NCBI GenBank assembly: GCA_902826615.1
Contig: CADEFN010000002.1
Location: 615,344 to 679,343 of the forward strand
Length of the DNA: 64,000 nt
Origin: an uncultured Gemmatimonadota bacterium
Lineage (GTDB): Bacteria; Gemmatimonadota; Gemmatimonadetes; Gemmatimonadales; Gemmatimonadaceae
Direction of reading: 5' to 3'
Below the pieces are notes generated by a model. That model did not search any database, was not told the origin of the DNA, and saw only the letters and a list, made by a program, of their open reading frames with translations. The translations under genes were made by a program, and so were the position numbers. Position 1 is the first letter of the stretch. Each line of letters begins with the position of its first letter. Below are positions 1-8,840 of the stretch, in pieces.

Positions 1-752
1 ATAGACATCAGCCGGAGTTCCCACCCCGCGCTCCCGGGCCAGTTGAACGCCAGCAATTTGCCATCGGGCGACAGCGCGGGTCGTGCCTGTGACACGATGT
101 TTCCAGTGAGCAGCGCACTCTCCGCGCCATCACGCATCGAGCGCAGCCGCACCTGATCGCCGCCGGCACGTGTTTTTGATGTGTAGACGATGCGCTGGCC
201 ATCCGAAAAGATCTGCGGTCGCATCTCGAGCCCCGCCTCGCGTGTGAGACGCGTTTTTTCACCGGTGCTCAGCTCAATCCGCCGAAGATCCAGGTCGCCA
301 CCGGCGTCGAGGTTGGTGTAGAGCAACGCTCGTCCATCCGGCGTGAAGACAGGGTCCATCGCCATTCCACGATCAAGTTCGCGCTCGGCCCCGCTTTTCA
401 TATCGCGGACCATGACCGCCAGGGTGCGCGAATCATCCCGGACAAAGGCCAGCCACTGGCCATCGGGCGACCACGCAGGCCGGGAGTCCACTCCGCCCGA
501 GTTCGTGATGCGACGCGCGATACCCGTGCCCGTGTCGAGCAGCCAGAGCCAGCCTCGGGACGCGACGGCGATTGTCACCCCATCCGGGCTCGGGGCGGCG
601 TCCCCCGGCCCCTCGGCGAGGATCGGGAGCTCGTACCCCTCCAGGTACACCTGATGGCCGAACCCGACGTTCCGTGGGTAGCGGTTGGTCCACTGCCCGT
701 ACGCTGGGCAGGTGATGGCCAGGAGGAGGACCAGTGTCAGCCTGTAGGACAT
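1..752 (-). CDS. exported PD40 beta-propeller protein (C-terminus outside window)
   Basis: The reading frame is open from the left edge to an ATG at 750-752 on the minus strand, so the 3' end of the gene is missing. The first 20 residues form a signal peptide (MSYRLTLVLLLA core, cleavage after PAYG, mature protein starting QWTN). The rest carries repeated TolB/PD40-type blades with SPDG, FTPDG, FSDGQ and LSPDGK cores about 45 residues apart. Proteins of this kind fold as six- or seven-bladed propellers in the periplasm and usually bind proteins or peptides; the specific partner is not visible here. It is transcribed away from the toxin-antitoxin pair on its right. A prolyl-oligopeptidase or amidohydrolase domain could follow beyond the edge, so the full function is open. 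Confidence 0.8.
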   Translation of the reverse strand, partial: MSYRLTLVLLLAITCPAYGQWTNRYPRNVGFGHQVYLEGYELPILAEGPGDAAPSPDGVTIAVASRGWLWLLDTGTGIARRITNSGGVDSRPAWSPDGQWLAFVRDDSRTLAVMVRDMKSGAERELDRGMAMDPVFTPDGRALLYTNLDAGGDLDLRRIELSTGEKTRLTREAGLEMRPQIFSDGQRIVYTSKTRAGGDQVRLRSMRDGAESALLTGNIVSQARPALSPDGKLLAFNWPGSAGWELRLMS

Positions 753-824
753 TTCGGGGGCCTAGGTATCTGGGAGGGGTAATTCGTCGCAGCGACCTTA
801 CAACCAAGCGCACACATCCGCCAT

Positions 825-860
825 TTGTATTGCCAAGGAACTAAACATGTTGTATTGTTT
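825..860 (+). promoter_or_regulatory. candidate operator/promoter of the Xre-RES pair
   Basis: This AT-rich stretch just before the antitoxin start holds two exact TTGTATTG direct repeats (825-832 and 850-857), spaced 25 bp start to start. An overlapping inverted repeat AAACA-N8-TGTTT spans 843-860. Xre-type antitoxins of this class normally repress their own promoter, so this is the natural place for the binding site. Binding itself is inference. Confidence 0.45.
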
Positions 861-874
861 CTTCAGGAATTGAT

Positions 875-1255
875 ATGAGCGCCCTACCAGCCTTCCACAT
901 CGAAGCCTCTCCCGGCCCCACGCTCTCCAAGGCGGTGGTTCGGGCGGCGGGATTCCTTGGCCTCAACCAGGCGGCACTGGCCGACGTGCTGGGGGTCTCA
1001 CGACCGACGGCCTCGCGCCTGGTGGCGGGTGTATACCAGCTGGAACCGGCGCGCACCAAGGAGTGGGAGCTGGCACTGCTCTTTGTGCGCGTCTTTCGCT
1101 CCCTCGACGCGGTCATGGGGCATGGGGAGTCGGCGCGAACGTGGATGAGCGGGGAGAATCTGGCCCTGGGCGGAAAGCCGCTCGACCTGATTCGCAGCGC
1201 CGAAGGACTGGTTCGCACGGTGCACTATCTCGATGCTGCCCGCGGCCGGATCTGA
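875..1255 (+). CDS. Xre/MbcA/ParS-type antitoxin (DUF2384 domain)
   Basis: This is a 126-residue protein with the two-part layout of antitoxins paired with RES toxins. A helix-turn-helix lies at about residues 20-60 (GFLGLNQAALADVLGVSR core, then RPTASRLVAG). The C-terminal toxin-binding domain contains the EWELALLFVRVFRSLD helix and the MSGENLALGGKPLDLIRS segment typical of DUF2384. The protein should neutralise the RES toxin by covering its NAD site and should bind DNA upstream to repress the operon. The start is supported by CAGGA nine bases upstream. The gene overlaps the toxin gene by 23 bp, which fits translational coupling. Family assignment is firm; activity is inferred. Confidence 0.88.
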   Translation: MSALPAFHIEASPGPTLSKAVVRAAGFLGLNQAALADVLGVSRPTASRLVAGVYQLEPARTKEWELALLFVRVFRSLDAVMGHGESARTWMSGENLALGGKPLDLIRSAEGLVRTVHYLDAARGRI

Positions 1256-1946
1256 GCCCGCTGTCACGCTTGCACTCTGGCGAGCGGTAGAAGCGCAGCA
1301 TGTGGTGTCGACGATGAGCCTGGTCGACACCCGGGAGGAGCAACGCTTGCTCGAAGAGATGCTCGACCACGCCAAACCTCCCGTGCCGGCCGACGCGCGC
1401 TCGTTGCACTACCTCCTCTCCACGCCCTTCCGCTATCCCTCGCCGTACGGATCGCGTTTTCGCCGCCCCACGGACACCGGTGTGCTCTACGGTGCCGAAG
1501 AAGTTCGCACATCGTGCGCCGAACTCGGCTACTGGCGCTGGCGATTCCTGCTCGACAGCCCGGCGCTGTCGCGGCTGGACAACATGCCGCAGACGGTCTT
1601 CCAGTTCGGCGTGCGTGGCCGCGCCATCGACCTGCGTGTGGCACCCTGGGACAGCCGACGGCACGACTGGATGCATCCCACCGACTATTCGGCCTGTCAG
1701 GCGTTAGGCGCGGAAGCGCGGGGCGCGGGTGTGGAGATCATCCGTTATGCCTCGGTGCGTGATCCCGAACATGCCGGTTGCGGTGCGGTGTTGTCGGCGG
1801 CCGCCATCGAGGGAGGGTCACCGCGGGTCCGCGAAACCTGGTACCTGCTGGTGCAGCGCGAACGTGTCCGGTGGTGGCGGACCGAGGGATCCGGGGGTGA
1901 ACCGGCCTACGATTTCGACACGGCGGCGTGGGAGCGTCCTGCCTAA
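1233..1946 (+). CDS. RES-domain toxin (NAD+-degrading type)
   Basis: This 237-residue protein sits directly behind and overlapping the Xre antitoxin. The RES signature residues are in order: an Arg in the SRFRRPTD segment (residues 74-81), the YGAEE segment with Glu89/90, and Ser174 in IIRYASVRDP. Characterised RES toxins (MbcT, the RES toxin of Pseudomonas) destroy NAD+ by phosphorolysis or hydrolysis, and ParT modifies Prs. Which reaction this one performs cannot be told from sequence. It is longer than minimal RES domains (about 150 residues), with an N-terminal extension of about 70 residues. Its stop codon and the stop of the convergent NADH dehydrogenase gene share the four bases CTAA. 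Confidence 0.88.
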   Translation: MLPAAGSEPAVTLALWRAVEAQHVVSTMSLVDTREEQRLLEEMLDHAKPPVPADARSLHYLLSTPFRYPSPYGSRFRRPTDTGVLYGAEEVRTSCAELGYWRWRFLLDSPALSRLDNMPQTVFQFGVRGRAIDLRVAPWDSRRHDWMHPTDYSACQALGAEARGAGVEIIRYASVRDPEHAGCGAVLSAAAIEGGSPRVRETWYLLVQRERVRWWRTEGSGGEPAYDFDTAAWERPA

Positions 1947-3193
1947 CCGCGATTCCCGAGGATCAGCCGCACCCCGCGTTCCCAGGTGAAGTACTCCCAC
2001 GCCCAGTGCACCAGCACCACCAGCCGGTTGCGGAAGCCCGCCAGGTAGGCGATGTGGATGAAGAGCCAGAGGAGCCAGGCCACGGCACCACCGAAGCGCA
2101 GGTTCCCCCCCAGGTCGGCCACCGCGCGGTGCCTGCCTAACGTGGCCATGTCGCCCTTGTTGAGATACCGAAAGGGACGACGCTCGCGCCGTTCGAGAGA
2201 ACGCACAATGTTGTCGCCGGCGCAGGCGCCTCCCTGAATGCCACCCTGCGCCACACCGGGCACGGGCCGCCCATCGCGCTGGCTGGTGACCGCCATGTCA
2301 CCCACCACAAATACCTCGGGCCGTCCGGGCACCGAGAGATCGGGCTCCACTAGCACACGCCCGGCGTTGTCCAGCGGGGCGCCGAGGAAGCGGGCCAGCG
2401 GTGACGCCACATTGCCGGCCGCCCAGATCACGGTGTGCGTGGCCACCACCTCATCGCCGATGCGAACGGAATGTTCGTCGATCTCCGACACCAGGGTGTT
2501 GAGCCGCACCTCCACACCCATTCCGCGCAAATCTTCGAGGGCGCGCGCCGAGAGCTCCTCAGGCATTCCCGGCAGCACACGTGCTCCGCCTTCCACCAGG
2601 ATCACGCGTGTGTTGATGGTATCGATGACCCGGAACTCGGGACGCAGCGCCTTGTGGGCAATGGTCACCATGATCCCGGCGAGTTCGGCACCGGTGGGGC
2701 CACCACCCACAATCACGATGGTTTGCCATGCGGCGCGTGCGGCCGCATCGGTGGCCAACTCTGCCTGCTCGAAGGCATACAGAAATCTGCTGCGGATATT
2801 GAGGGCGTCTTCGACCGACTTGAGCCCGGGCGCATTGGCCTCCCAATGATCTCGCCCGAAGTACGAGTGCCTCGATCCCGCCGCCACGACCAGAAAGTCG
2901 TATGGCTCGACCCGTTCCCCATCGACGGTCACGGTTCGGGCATCGGGGTCGATGGCCGTGACGTTTCCCAGAATCACACTGGTGTTGGCCTGCTTGCGCA
3001 GGTACCAGCGAATGGGCACGGCAATGTCACTCGGCGCGAGACTCCCCGACGCCACCTGATAGAGCAGTGGCTGGAAGACAAAGTGATTATGCCGGTCGAT
3101 CACCAGCACTTCGGCGGCCGCCGTGCGCAGACGCTGTGCCGCCGCGACCCCACCAAAGCCCCCACCAATGATCACCACCCGAGGTCGTTTCAT
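1943..3193 (-). CDS. ndh: type II NADH dehydrogenase (NDH-2)
   Basis: This 416-residue flavoprotein should oxidise NADH and pass electrons to membrane quinone without pumping protons. It has the FAD-binding GGGFGG at residues 10-15, a second nucleotide motif GGGPTG at 163-168 for NADH, and the late FAD motif VFVVGDMA. The C-terminal 50 residues (WLLWLFIHIAYLAGF region) are hydrophobic and amphipathic, as in membrane-attached NDH-2 enzymes. Length is normal for the family. The ATG follows the PIG-L gene stop by only 8 bp, so the two are probably co-transcribed. A sulfide:quinone reductase is the main alternative, but its conserved cysteines are not apparent. Confidence 0.9.
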   Translation of the reverse strand: MKRPRVVIIGGGFGGVAAAQRLRTAAAEVLVIDRHNHFVFQPLLYQVASGSLAPSDIAVPIRWYLRKQANTSVILGNVTAIDPDARTVTVDGERVEPYDFLVVAAGSRHSYFGRDHWEANAPGLKSVEDALNIRSRFLYAFEQAELATDAAARAAWQTIVIVGGGPTGAELAGIMVTIAHKALRPEFRVIDTINTRVILVEGGARVLPGMPEELSARALEDLRGMGVEVRLNTLVSEIDEHSVRIGDEVVATHTVIWAAGNVASPLARFLGAPLDNAGRVLVEPDLSVPGRPEVFVVGDMAVTSQRDGRPVPGVAQGGIQGGACAGDNIVRSLERRERRPFRYLNKGDMATLGRHRAVADLGGNLRFGGAVAWLLWLFIHIAYLAGFRNRLVVLVHWAWEYFTWERGVRLILGNRG

Positions 3194-3201
3194 GATCGGT
3201 T

Positions 3202-5859
3202 CTACTGCGCGATCCGCGCCGCTCCCGCCGAAAGCAGGTTCACAAACAGGCGCGCCGCCCCGGGAACGCCGTTAGGCAGCTGCCGGAAGAACGCCAGCGA
3301 TGTGTACACGTAGGTCCCGCGGCCATATTCCGCGACGAGCAGTCCCCCACGATTGGCGGGCTCACCCGGGTCGTTCATTTCGAGAAGGGGCCGGTAGGCC
3401 GGGTCGAAGGTGCGCGGCATGTACAGCGCGCGGTCCTGCACCCAGCCGTCGAAATCCTTTGTAGTGATGGCGTTAGGCGCGGCCAGCACACTGGCGGACG
3501 CATCGAGCACCTTGACCGGTGCCCCTTCGACCGTGACCCGGTCGGCCGGCCGCCCGAGGGTGATCGGGAAAGGCATCATGCCCGGGGCGAGCATCTCGTA
3601 TTGTCCGTATTGCACCACCAGAGTGCCCCCGTTCCGGGTGTACTCCAGGAGGCGCGGGTTGGCGGCCACCAGTGCCGGTGAGGCCTCGTAGGCCCGCGTC
3701 CCTACCACCACTGCGGTGTACTTCGACAGGTCCGCACGACCCAGCTCGGCGGGGTCGATGACGGTGACCGCAAGCCCGAGCTGCTGCAGCACGGGGGCCA
3801 CGTTGTCGCCTACACCATTGATGTAGGCCACCTGCATGGCACGAGGCAGCTGCACATCAACGGCTTCGATGCCGAGTTGCGCTTCGCGATAGAGTCGCTG
3901 GGTGCGAATGTGATCGTAGGCAACCCCTTGATAGCCGGCGGTGAAGGTCTGGCCCGCACTGGTCGCGGACGCCGATACCATGTGTCGTCCAGGCGTCAGC
4001 CTGCCGCGAACACTGAAGGTGACCGTGCGCACGACCTCGGCACCCGGTCCGCCGGTCATGCCAAAGAGCGCGGCCGCCTCGCTGGGATTGGCTTCGCGCG
4101 CGTTGCCGGGGAGTGAAATCGTCCGGGTGACGCTGTCGGCAATCAGCCCCGCCGGAAGGGCGAGTCTGACTTCGACCTGACGTGCCGCACGCGCGTGCGA
4201 ACGCACCTGCACCCGAATGGTGCGCTGCAGCGGCGCGTTTGCCTGCGCGTATTCGATATCCCGATCCATCGTGATGGCAATGGCGGGCGCGCCCACCACC
4301 GGCCGGTTGATCTCACCCTTGATGGGATCGGCAAAACGAAAGGTCACCGGCGTGAAGACACCGAAGCTCGCACCCTCGACCTCAAAGAACGACAGCAGTG
4401 TCGGCGACGCACGCCGTTGCCCGTCATCAAGTGTGGTGCCAGGCACGGAGAACATCGGCCCCGTGCGCGGGGTCGCCAGCCACCAGGGACCACCGGCATT
4501 GTCCGCAGACACCTCCAGGCTGTCACGAAGTGCGGAGTCCGGAGCCAGAGCCACACTCGTCCGCAGCAACTCGGCAGCGGCGCGTCCTCCACCGACCATC
4601 ATCCGGCGCACCAGACGCACCGGCGATGCACCGCGGTTGTAGGTGCCCACGGCGATACGTGTGGGTTCGCCGCTGGCCAGCACCTCACGTGGCGCCGTGG
4701 CTTCAACCGCCACGCCGGCCGCGAGTGCCAGCGCAGCCTCGACGCGGCTGCTGGCAACCTCGACGGACCGGAAGAGATCGCCGTTATGCACAACAAGCGA
4801 GTTGCCATCGGCCGACAGTGATGCACAGGGATTGCCGGGTCCCGCACCACCACACACCCGGCCCAGGAGACGCTGCACCGCGCCTAACGCACTCAGCACA
4901 GCGGCAGGACGACGCAGGTCGAGACGGGTGCGAGCGGCGGCAAAGGCGGCGGGGAGGGAGTCGAGCGCGGCCCGTTGGGCTCGGGTACGCACCACCGACG
5001 CAAAACGCGACCAGGTGGTGTCCACACCATCGAGCAGCGAGCGCTCCCGCCGCGCATCGGAGGGCCCCACCCGTGCCGCCTCACGCAGGAGCTGATCATA
5101 TCGCGCCCCCTTGAGCTGCAACGCACCCATCGCCTGCGACTTGTGCTGCGATCGTGAGTCCGACGCCACCTCGGAGTAGGAACGCCCCGACACCACATCG
5201 AACTCGCCGACATTGATGCGCAGTGTGGCCTGCGCCTGATTCCGGAAAAGCGCACCCCGATAGAACTTCTGTACCGTCCAGCCACCATTTCCGCCCGTCA
5301 CGCGGCGCGGGAATCGCACCGTGTCGGCGCTGATGTCATACGCCTCTCGCGCCAGCATGCCCGCCACCTGGTGATGCCCGTGACCATCGGCGGGAGTACC
5401 CGAGAAGACACTCACGATCACGTGGGGCCTGAAGGCCCGTACCACGGTGATCACGTCGCGCAGAATCGAGTCACGCGACCACTGTGTGAGTGCCTCTTCG
5501 GCGTTCTTTGAAAACCCGAAGTCGAATGCCCGGGTGAAGTACTGCTTGCCACCATCGAGCCGTCGCGCCGCCAGCAACTCCTCGGTCCGGATCGCGCCTA
5601 ACGGTTCGCCGAGTTCGTTGCCCACAAGGTTCTGGCCGCCGTCGCCGCGAGTGAGCGAGAGATAGGCGGTCTCCACCTGCCGGCCTCGCGCCAGCCAGGC
5701 AATAAGCTGGGTGTCCTCATCGTCGGGATGGGCCGCAATCACGAGCACACGCGCCGACACGCCGAGCCCTTCGACGAGCGGGGCCAGTGCGGACGCCTGT
5801 CCGAGAAGCACGGGAGGCACGAGAAGCACGAGAAGCACGAGAGACGCGAAACGTTTCAT
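3202..5859 (-). CDS. exported PIG-L family (LmbE-like) deacetylase, multidomain
   Basis: This is an 885-residue exported protein. Residues 1-20 are a signal peptide made largely of a repeated Leu-Leu-Val unit (mature end QASALAP). The catalytic domain follows, with the zinc motif AHPDDE at 43-48 and HGHH at 160-163. PIG-L enzymes remove acetyl groups from N-acetylglucosamine-type substrates, and a periplasmic target such as a glycan is likely but unproven. The middle part looks like beta-sandwich domains. The last 220 residues (VAYINGVGDNVAPVLQQLG to the end) resemble a ThuA/glutamine-amidotransferase-like fold. The gene lies between sucA and ndh on the same strand. Its start codon sits in the loop of a very long inverted repeat (5803-5928), so translation may be gated by RNA structure. 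Confidence 0.85.
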   Translation of the reverse strand: MKRFASLVLLVLLVPPVLLGQASALAPLVEGLGVSARVLVIAAHPDDEDTQLIAWLARGRQVETAYLSLTRGDGGQNLVGNELGEPLGAIRTEELLAARRLDGGKQYFTRAFDFGFSKNAEEALTQWSRDSILRDVITVVRAFRPHVIVSVFSGTPADGHGHHQVAGMLAREAYDISADTVRFPRRVTGGNGGWTVQKFYRGALFRNQAQATLRINVGEFDVVSGRSYSEVASDSRSQHKSQAMGALQLKGARYDQLLREAARVGPSDARRERSLLDGVDTTWSRFASVVRTRAQRAALDSLPAAFAAARTRLDLRRPAAVLSALGAVQRLLGRVCGGAGPGNPCASLSADGNSLVVHNGDLFRSVEVASSRVEAALALAAGVAVEATAPREVLASGEPTRIAVGTYNRGASPVRLVRRMMVGGGRAAAELLRTSVALAPDSALRDSLEVSADNAGGPWWLATPRTGPMFSVPGTTLDDGQRRASPTLLSFFEVEGASFGVFTPVTFRFADPIKGEINRPVVGAPAIAITMDRDIEYAQANAPLQRTIRVQVRSHARAARQVEVRLALPAGLIADSVTRTISLPGNAREANPSEAAALFGMTGGPGAEVVRTVTFSVRGRLTPGRHMVSASATSAGQTFTAGYQGVAYDHIRTQRLYREAQLGIEAVDVQLPRAMQVAYINGVGDNVAPVLQQLGLAVTVIDPAELGRADLSKYTAVVVGTRAYEASPALVAANPRLLEYTRNGGTLVVQYGQYEMLAPGMMPFPITLGRPADRVTVEGAPVKVLDASASVLAAPNAITTKDFDGWVQDRALYMPRTFDPAYRPLLEMNDPGEPANRGGLLVAEYGRGTYVYTSLAFFRQLPNGVPGAARLFVNLLSAGAARIAQ

Positions 5860-5928
5860 TGGGTAGTGCGAGGATCAGAATCGTGCGCCAGCGTGCTTCC
5901 CGTGCTTCCCGTGCTTCCCGTGCTTCTC
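5803..5928 (-). promoter_or_regulatory. 37-bp inverted repeat enclosing the PIG-L start codon
   Basis: Arm 5803-5839 and arm 5892-5928 are built of four 9-bp units each (GTGCTTCCC or GTGCTTCTC) and are near-perfect reverse complements. In the minus-strand RNA they give 34 Watson-Crick pairs, two G-U pairs and one A-C mismatch around a loop of 52 nt. The loop holds the ribosome-binding region and the ATG of the PIG-L gene. One arm starts within the sucA stop codon; the other encodes the Leu-Leu-Val repeats of the signal peptide. It could terminate or process the sucA message, hide the PIG-L start, or both. Confidence 0.7.
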
Positions 5929-8695
5929 ACCTCATGACCGGCCGCCCGCGTGGCACCAGAGGCGCCGCATGGACGTCGCCCACAATCCGCGCCTGCTCGG
6001 CGAGGTGTGCGCTGTTGTACCCCTCGGCGGGACTCGCCCGCTCCGGACGACCGATGTAACGGATGATCAGAGCGTTGCCGGCGGACACGCGAAGACGTGG
6101 GGCCACAAAACTCCAGGCACCCATGTTCTTCGGTTCCTCCTGCGTCCACACAATCTCGGCAACATTCGGGTAGCGGTCGACGATGCGCGACACCTCCTCA
6201 AGCGGCCAGGGATAGAGCTGCTCGATGCGCACCACCGCGAGATGACTCGGGTGATCCTTGCTGACGAGATCGTAGTAGATCTTTCCGGTGCAGAAGACGA
6301 GGCGCGTCACCTCATCACGATTCTGCACCATGGGATCGTCGATCACCGGCTGGAAGCGTCCACCCGTGAGGTCGTCGAGCCGGCTGGTCGCGGCCGGAAG
6401 GCGCAACATGCTTTTGGGCTGCATGAGCACCAGGGGCCGCTTGACGGGCAGCCGCGACTGGCGTCGCAGGATGTGGAAGTACTGCGCCGGCGTGCTGGGA
6501 TAGGCCACCCGCAGGTTGCCTTCGGCGCAGAGCTGGAGGAAACGCTCGAGCCGAGCCGACGAATGTTCGGGTCCCTGCCCTTCGTAGCCATGTGGCAGCA
6601 GCATCACCACGCCCGAATCCTGACGCCACTTGGCTCGGTCGGCGGCAATGAACTGGTCGATGATGGGGGCGGCCATGTTCACGAAGTCGCCAAACTGCGC
6701 TTCCCACAACACCAGTGCCTCGAGATCAGCGGTGCTGTAGCCGTACTCGAAGGCCAGCACGGCCAGTTCGGTGAGCGGCGAGTTGTAGATCTCGAAGCGA
6801 CCGGACGCCTGCGGAATGTGCTGCAGGGGGGTGTACTTCACCCCGGTGTTCACATCGTTGAGCACCGCGTGACGATGCGTAAAGGTGCCACGTTCGGCAT
6901 CCTGGCCGGTGAAGCGGATGTTCACGCCCTCACTCAGCAGCGAGGCAAAGGCCAGGGCTTCGGCATGCCCCCAATCGATACCACCGGCCTCGCCTAACGC
7001 TTCGCGCCGGCGTTCGAGCTGTTTGGCCAGACGCGGGTGCACGGCGTGGGTTTCGGGCCACGTCAGGAGACGCTCGTTGAGCCCGATGATGGTTTCGGCG
7101 CGCAACCCCGTTTCCACCGGCGGGAGCGAGGTGGGCGTGAGCCGTGGTGCGTCGGTCTCATCATGTCCCTCGTGATGGTCCGCTTCGGACTGCCTCGAAA
7201 GCGCCAGCACATCGTCCATCTGCCGCTGGAATTCGGCGTCCATCGCCGCGACCGCGTCAGCGGTCACCACACCACGTTTCACCAGCTGCTCACCCCAGAT
7301 CTGCCGCGGTGTAGGGTGTTGGCGGATGATGCTGTACAGCGCCGGCTGGGTGTACGACGGCTCGTCGGCTTCGTTATGCCCCCAGCGGCGGTAGCCGACG
7401 AGATCGATCAGGACATCCTTGCCGAACTTGGCGCGATAGGCGATGGCCAGTCGGATGACCGCAATGCACGACGACGGATCGTCGCCATTGACGTGCATGA
7501 TGGGCACTTCGAAGCCCTTGGCCAGATCGCTCGCGTAGTACGTCGAGCGCGCGTCGGACGGGTTGGTGGTGAACCCCACCTGGTTGTTGGCGATGATGTG
7601 CAGCGAGCCACCCACGCGATACCCGGGGAGGCGAGACATGTTGAACGCCTCGGCCACCACGCCCTCGCCCGGAAAAGCCGCGTCACCATGAATCACGATC
7701 GGGAGCACACTCGCGTCCCCGCCACCGGAGATGTCGCGACGAGCACGCGCCACACCCGTGAGCACGGGATTGACCACTTCGAGGTGCGACGGATTGGGCA
7801 CCAGCGACACCCGCACGGTGCGCCCATCGGCGTACGTGCGCTCGGTGTCAGCACCCAGGTGGTACTTCACGTCACCGGTTTCGCTGTCGACATGGTCGGC
7901 GTGTTTGCCGTCAAACTCGTTGAAGAGTTTGCCATACGGCTTGTCCAGCAGATGCACCAGCACGTTGAGGCGACCACGATGGGCCATGCCAATCACGACG
8001 TCCTGCACGCCTAACGCGGCGCTTTCGTCGATCGCCGCATCGAGCATCGGTACCATCACATCGATGCCTTCGATGGAAAATCGCTTGACGTTGACATAGG
8101 CACGCGCGATGAAACGCTCGAGCCCATCCACCTGGGTGAGCCGCTTGAGCACGCCCACCTGCTCGTCGGCCGTGAGCTCGTGGGAGTAGTCACCACGTTC
8201 GATGGCCTGGCGCAGCCAGTTGCGCTCGGCGTCGTCCTCGATGTGGGCGAACTCGTACCCGACGCGTCCCGCAAAGGTGGCGCGAAGACGCGCCGCGACA
8301 TCGGCGGCGGTGGCCTCGGGATACCCCACCGCTGCTCCCGGCACCAGGGCCAGGTCGGCTTCGGTAATGCCGTGGAACTCCGGCGTGAGTTCCGTTGCGC
8401 CAGACGGGGCCGAGCCTAACGGGTCGATGGGAACGGCCAGATGCCCGTAGTGGCGAATGGCATCGATCAGCGCCGCCGCTCCAGCCACCTTGCGCAGGAA
8501 GTTGGCGTCGGTCGGGGCCGCCGGCGCCGCTATGGCTGCGGCTGGCGAGCTGGTCGGGGCCCCCGACAGGGACAGGGCGAAGGTGAAGTACTGGCGCCAG
8601 GACTCGTCGACGGAGGCGGGATCGCGGCGGAAGGCCTCATACAGTTCGGCGACATGACCGTCATTGTAGACGCCGATGATCGGAGTACTCGTCAT
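5927..8695 (-). CDS. sucA: 2-oxoglutarate dehydrogenase E1 component
   Basis: This 922-residue thiamine-diphosphate enzyme catalyses decarboxylation of 2-oxoglutarate in the citric acid cycle and hands the succinyl group to the E2 lipoyl domain. The N-terminal recognition segment (YEAFRRDPASVDESWRQYF) is followed by the E1 core, including GMAHRGRLNVL, the VPNPSHLEVVNPV segment, GDAAFPGEG and GYRRWGHNEADEPSYTQP. The C-terminal half has HGYEGQGPEHSSARLERFLQ. I place the start at the ATG at 8695, which begins MTSTPIIG; a GTG 24 bp upstream is possible. E2 (sucB) and E3 (lpd) genes are not adjacent, which is unusual for this pathway. PIG-L and ndh genes follow downstream on the same strand. Confidence 0.95.
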   Translation of the reverse strand: MTSTPIIGVYNDGHVAELYEAFRRDPASVDESWRQYFTFALSLSGAPTSSPAAAIAAPAAPTDANFLRKVAGAAALIDAIRHYGHLAVPIDPLGSAPSGATELTPEFHGITEADLALVPGAAVGYPEATAADVAARLRATFAGRVGYEFAHIEDDAERNWLRQAIERGDYSHELTADEQVGVLKRLTQVDGLERFIARAYVNVKRFSIEGIDVMVPMLDAAIDESAALGVQDVVIGMAHRGRLNVLVHLLDKPYGKLFNEFDGKHADHVDSETGDVKYHLGADTERTYADGRTVRVSLVPNPSHLEVVNPVLTGVARARRDISGGGDASVLPIVIHGDAAFPGEGVVAEAFNMSRLPGYRVGGSLHIIANNQVGFTTNPSDARSTYYASDLAKGFEVPIMHVNGDDPSSCIAVIRLAIAYRAKFGKDVLIDLVGYRRWGHNEADEPSYTQPALYSIIRQHPTPRQIWGEQLVKRGVVTADAVAAMDAEFQRQMDDVLALSRQSEADHHEGHDETDAPRLTPTSLPPVETGLRAETIIGLNERLLTWPETHAVHPRLAKQLERRREALGEAGGIDWGHAEALAFASLLSEGVNIRFTGQDAERGTFTHRHAVLNDVNTGVKYTPLQHIPQASGRFEIYNSPLTELAVLAFEYGYSTADLEALVLWEAQFGDFVNMAAPIIDQFIAADRAKWRQDSGVVMLLPHGYEGQGPEHSSARLERFLQLCAEGNLRVAYPSTPAQYFHILRRQSRLPVKRPLVLMQPKSMLRLPAATSRLDDLTGGRFQPVIDDPMVQNRDEVTRLVFCTGKIYYDLVSKDHPSHLAVVRIEQLYPWPLEEVSRIVDRYPNVAEIVWTQEEPKNMGAWSFVAPRLRVSAGNALIIRYIGRPERASPAEGYNSAHLAEQARIVGDVHAAPLVPRGRPVMR

Positions 8696-8840
8696 GCGCG
8701 CAAATCTAATCCCGCACACGTGTTACGTCACGTCGCCCACACGTTCGTCACGCAGGACCGGTCTTCCTGTCTGCGACCTGCAGCTCAGGATCCCGCCGTG
8801 TACATAACCGCGACCCCAAACGGCGCGACAGTTGTCGACG

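Noticed and set aside
2435-3313. 292-codon plus-strand frame opposite ndh
   Set aside because: It overlaps the whole NAD-binding part of a canonical NDH-2; the translation is rich in His/Arg/Gly as expected of a shadow frame.
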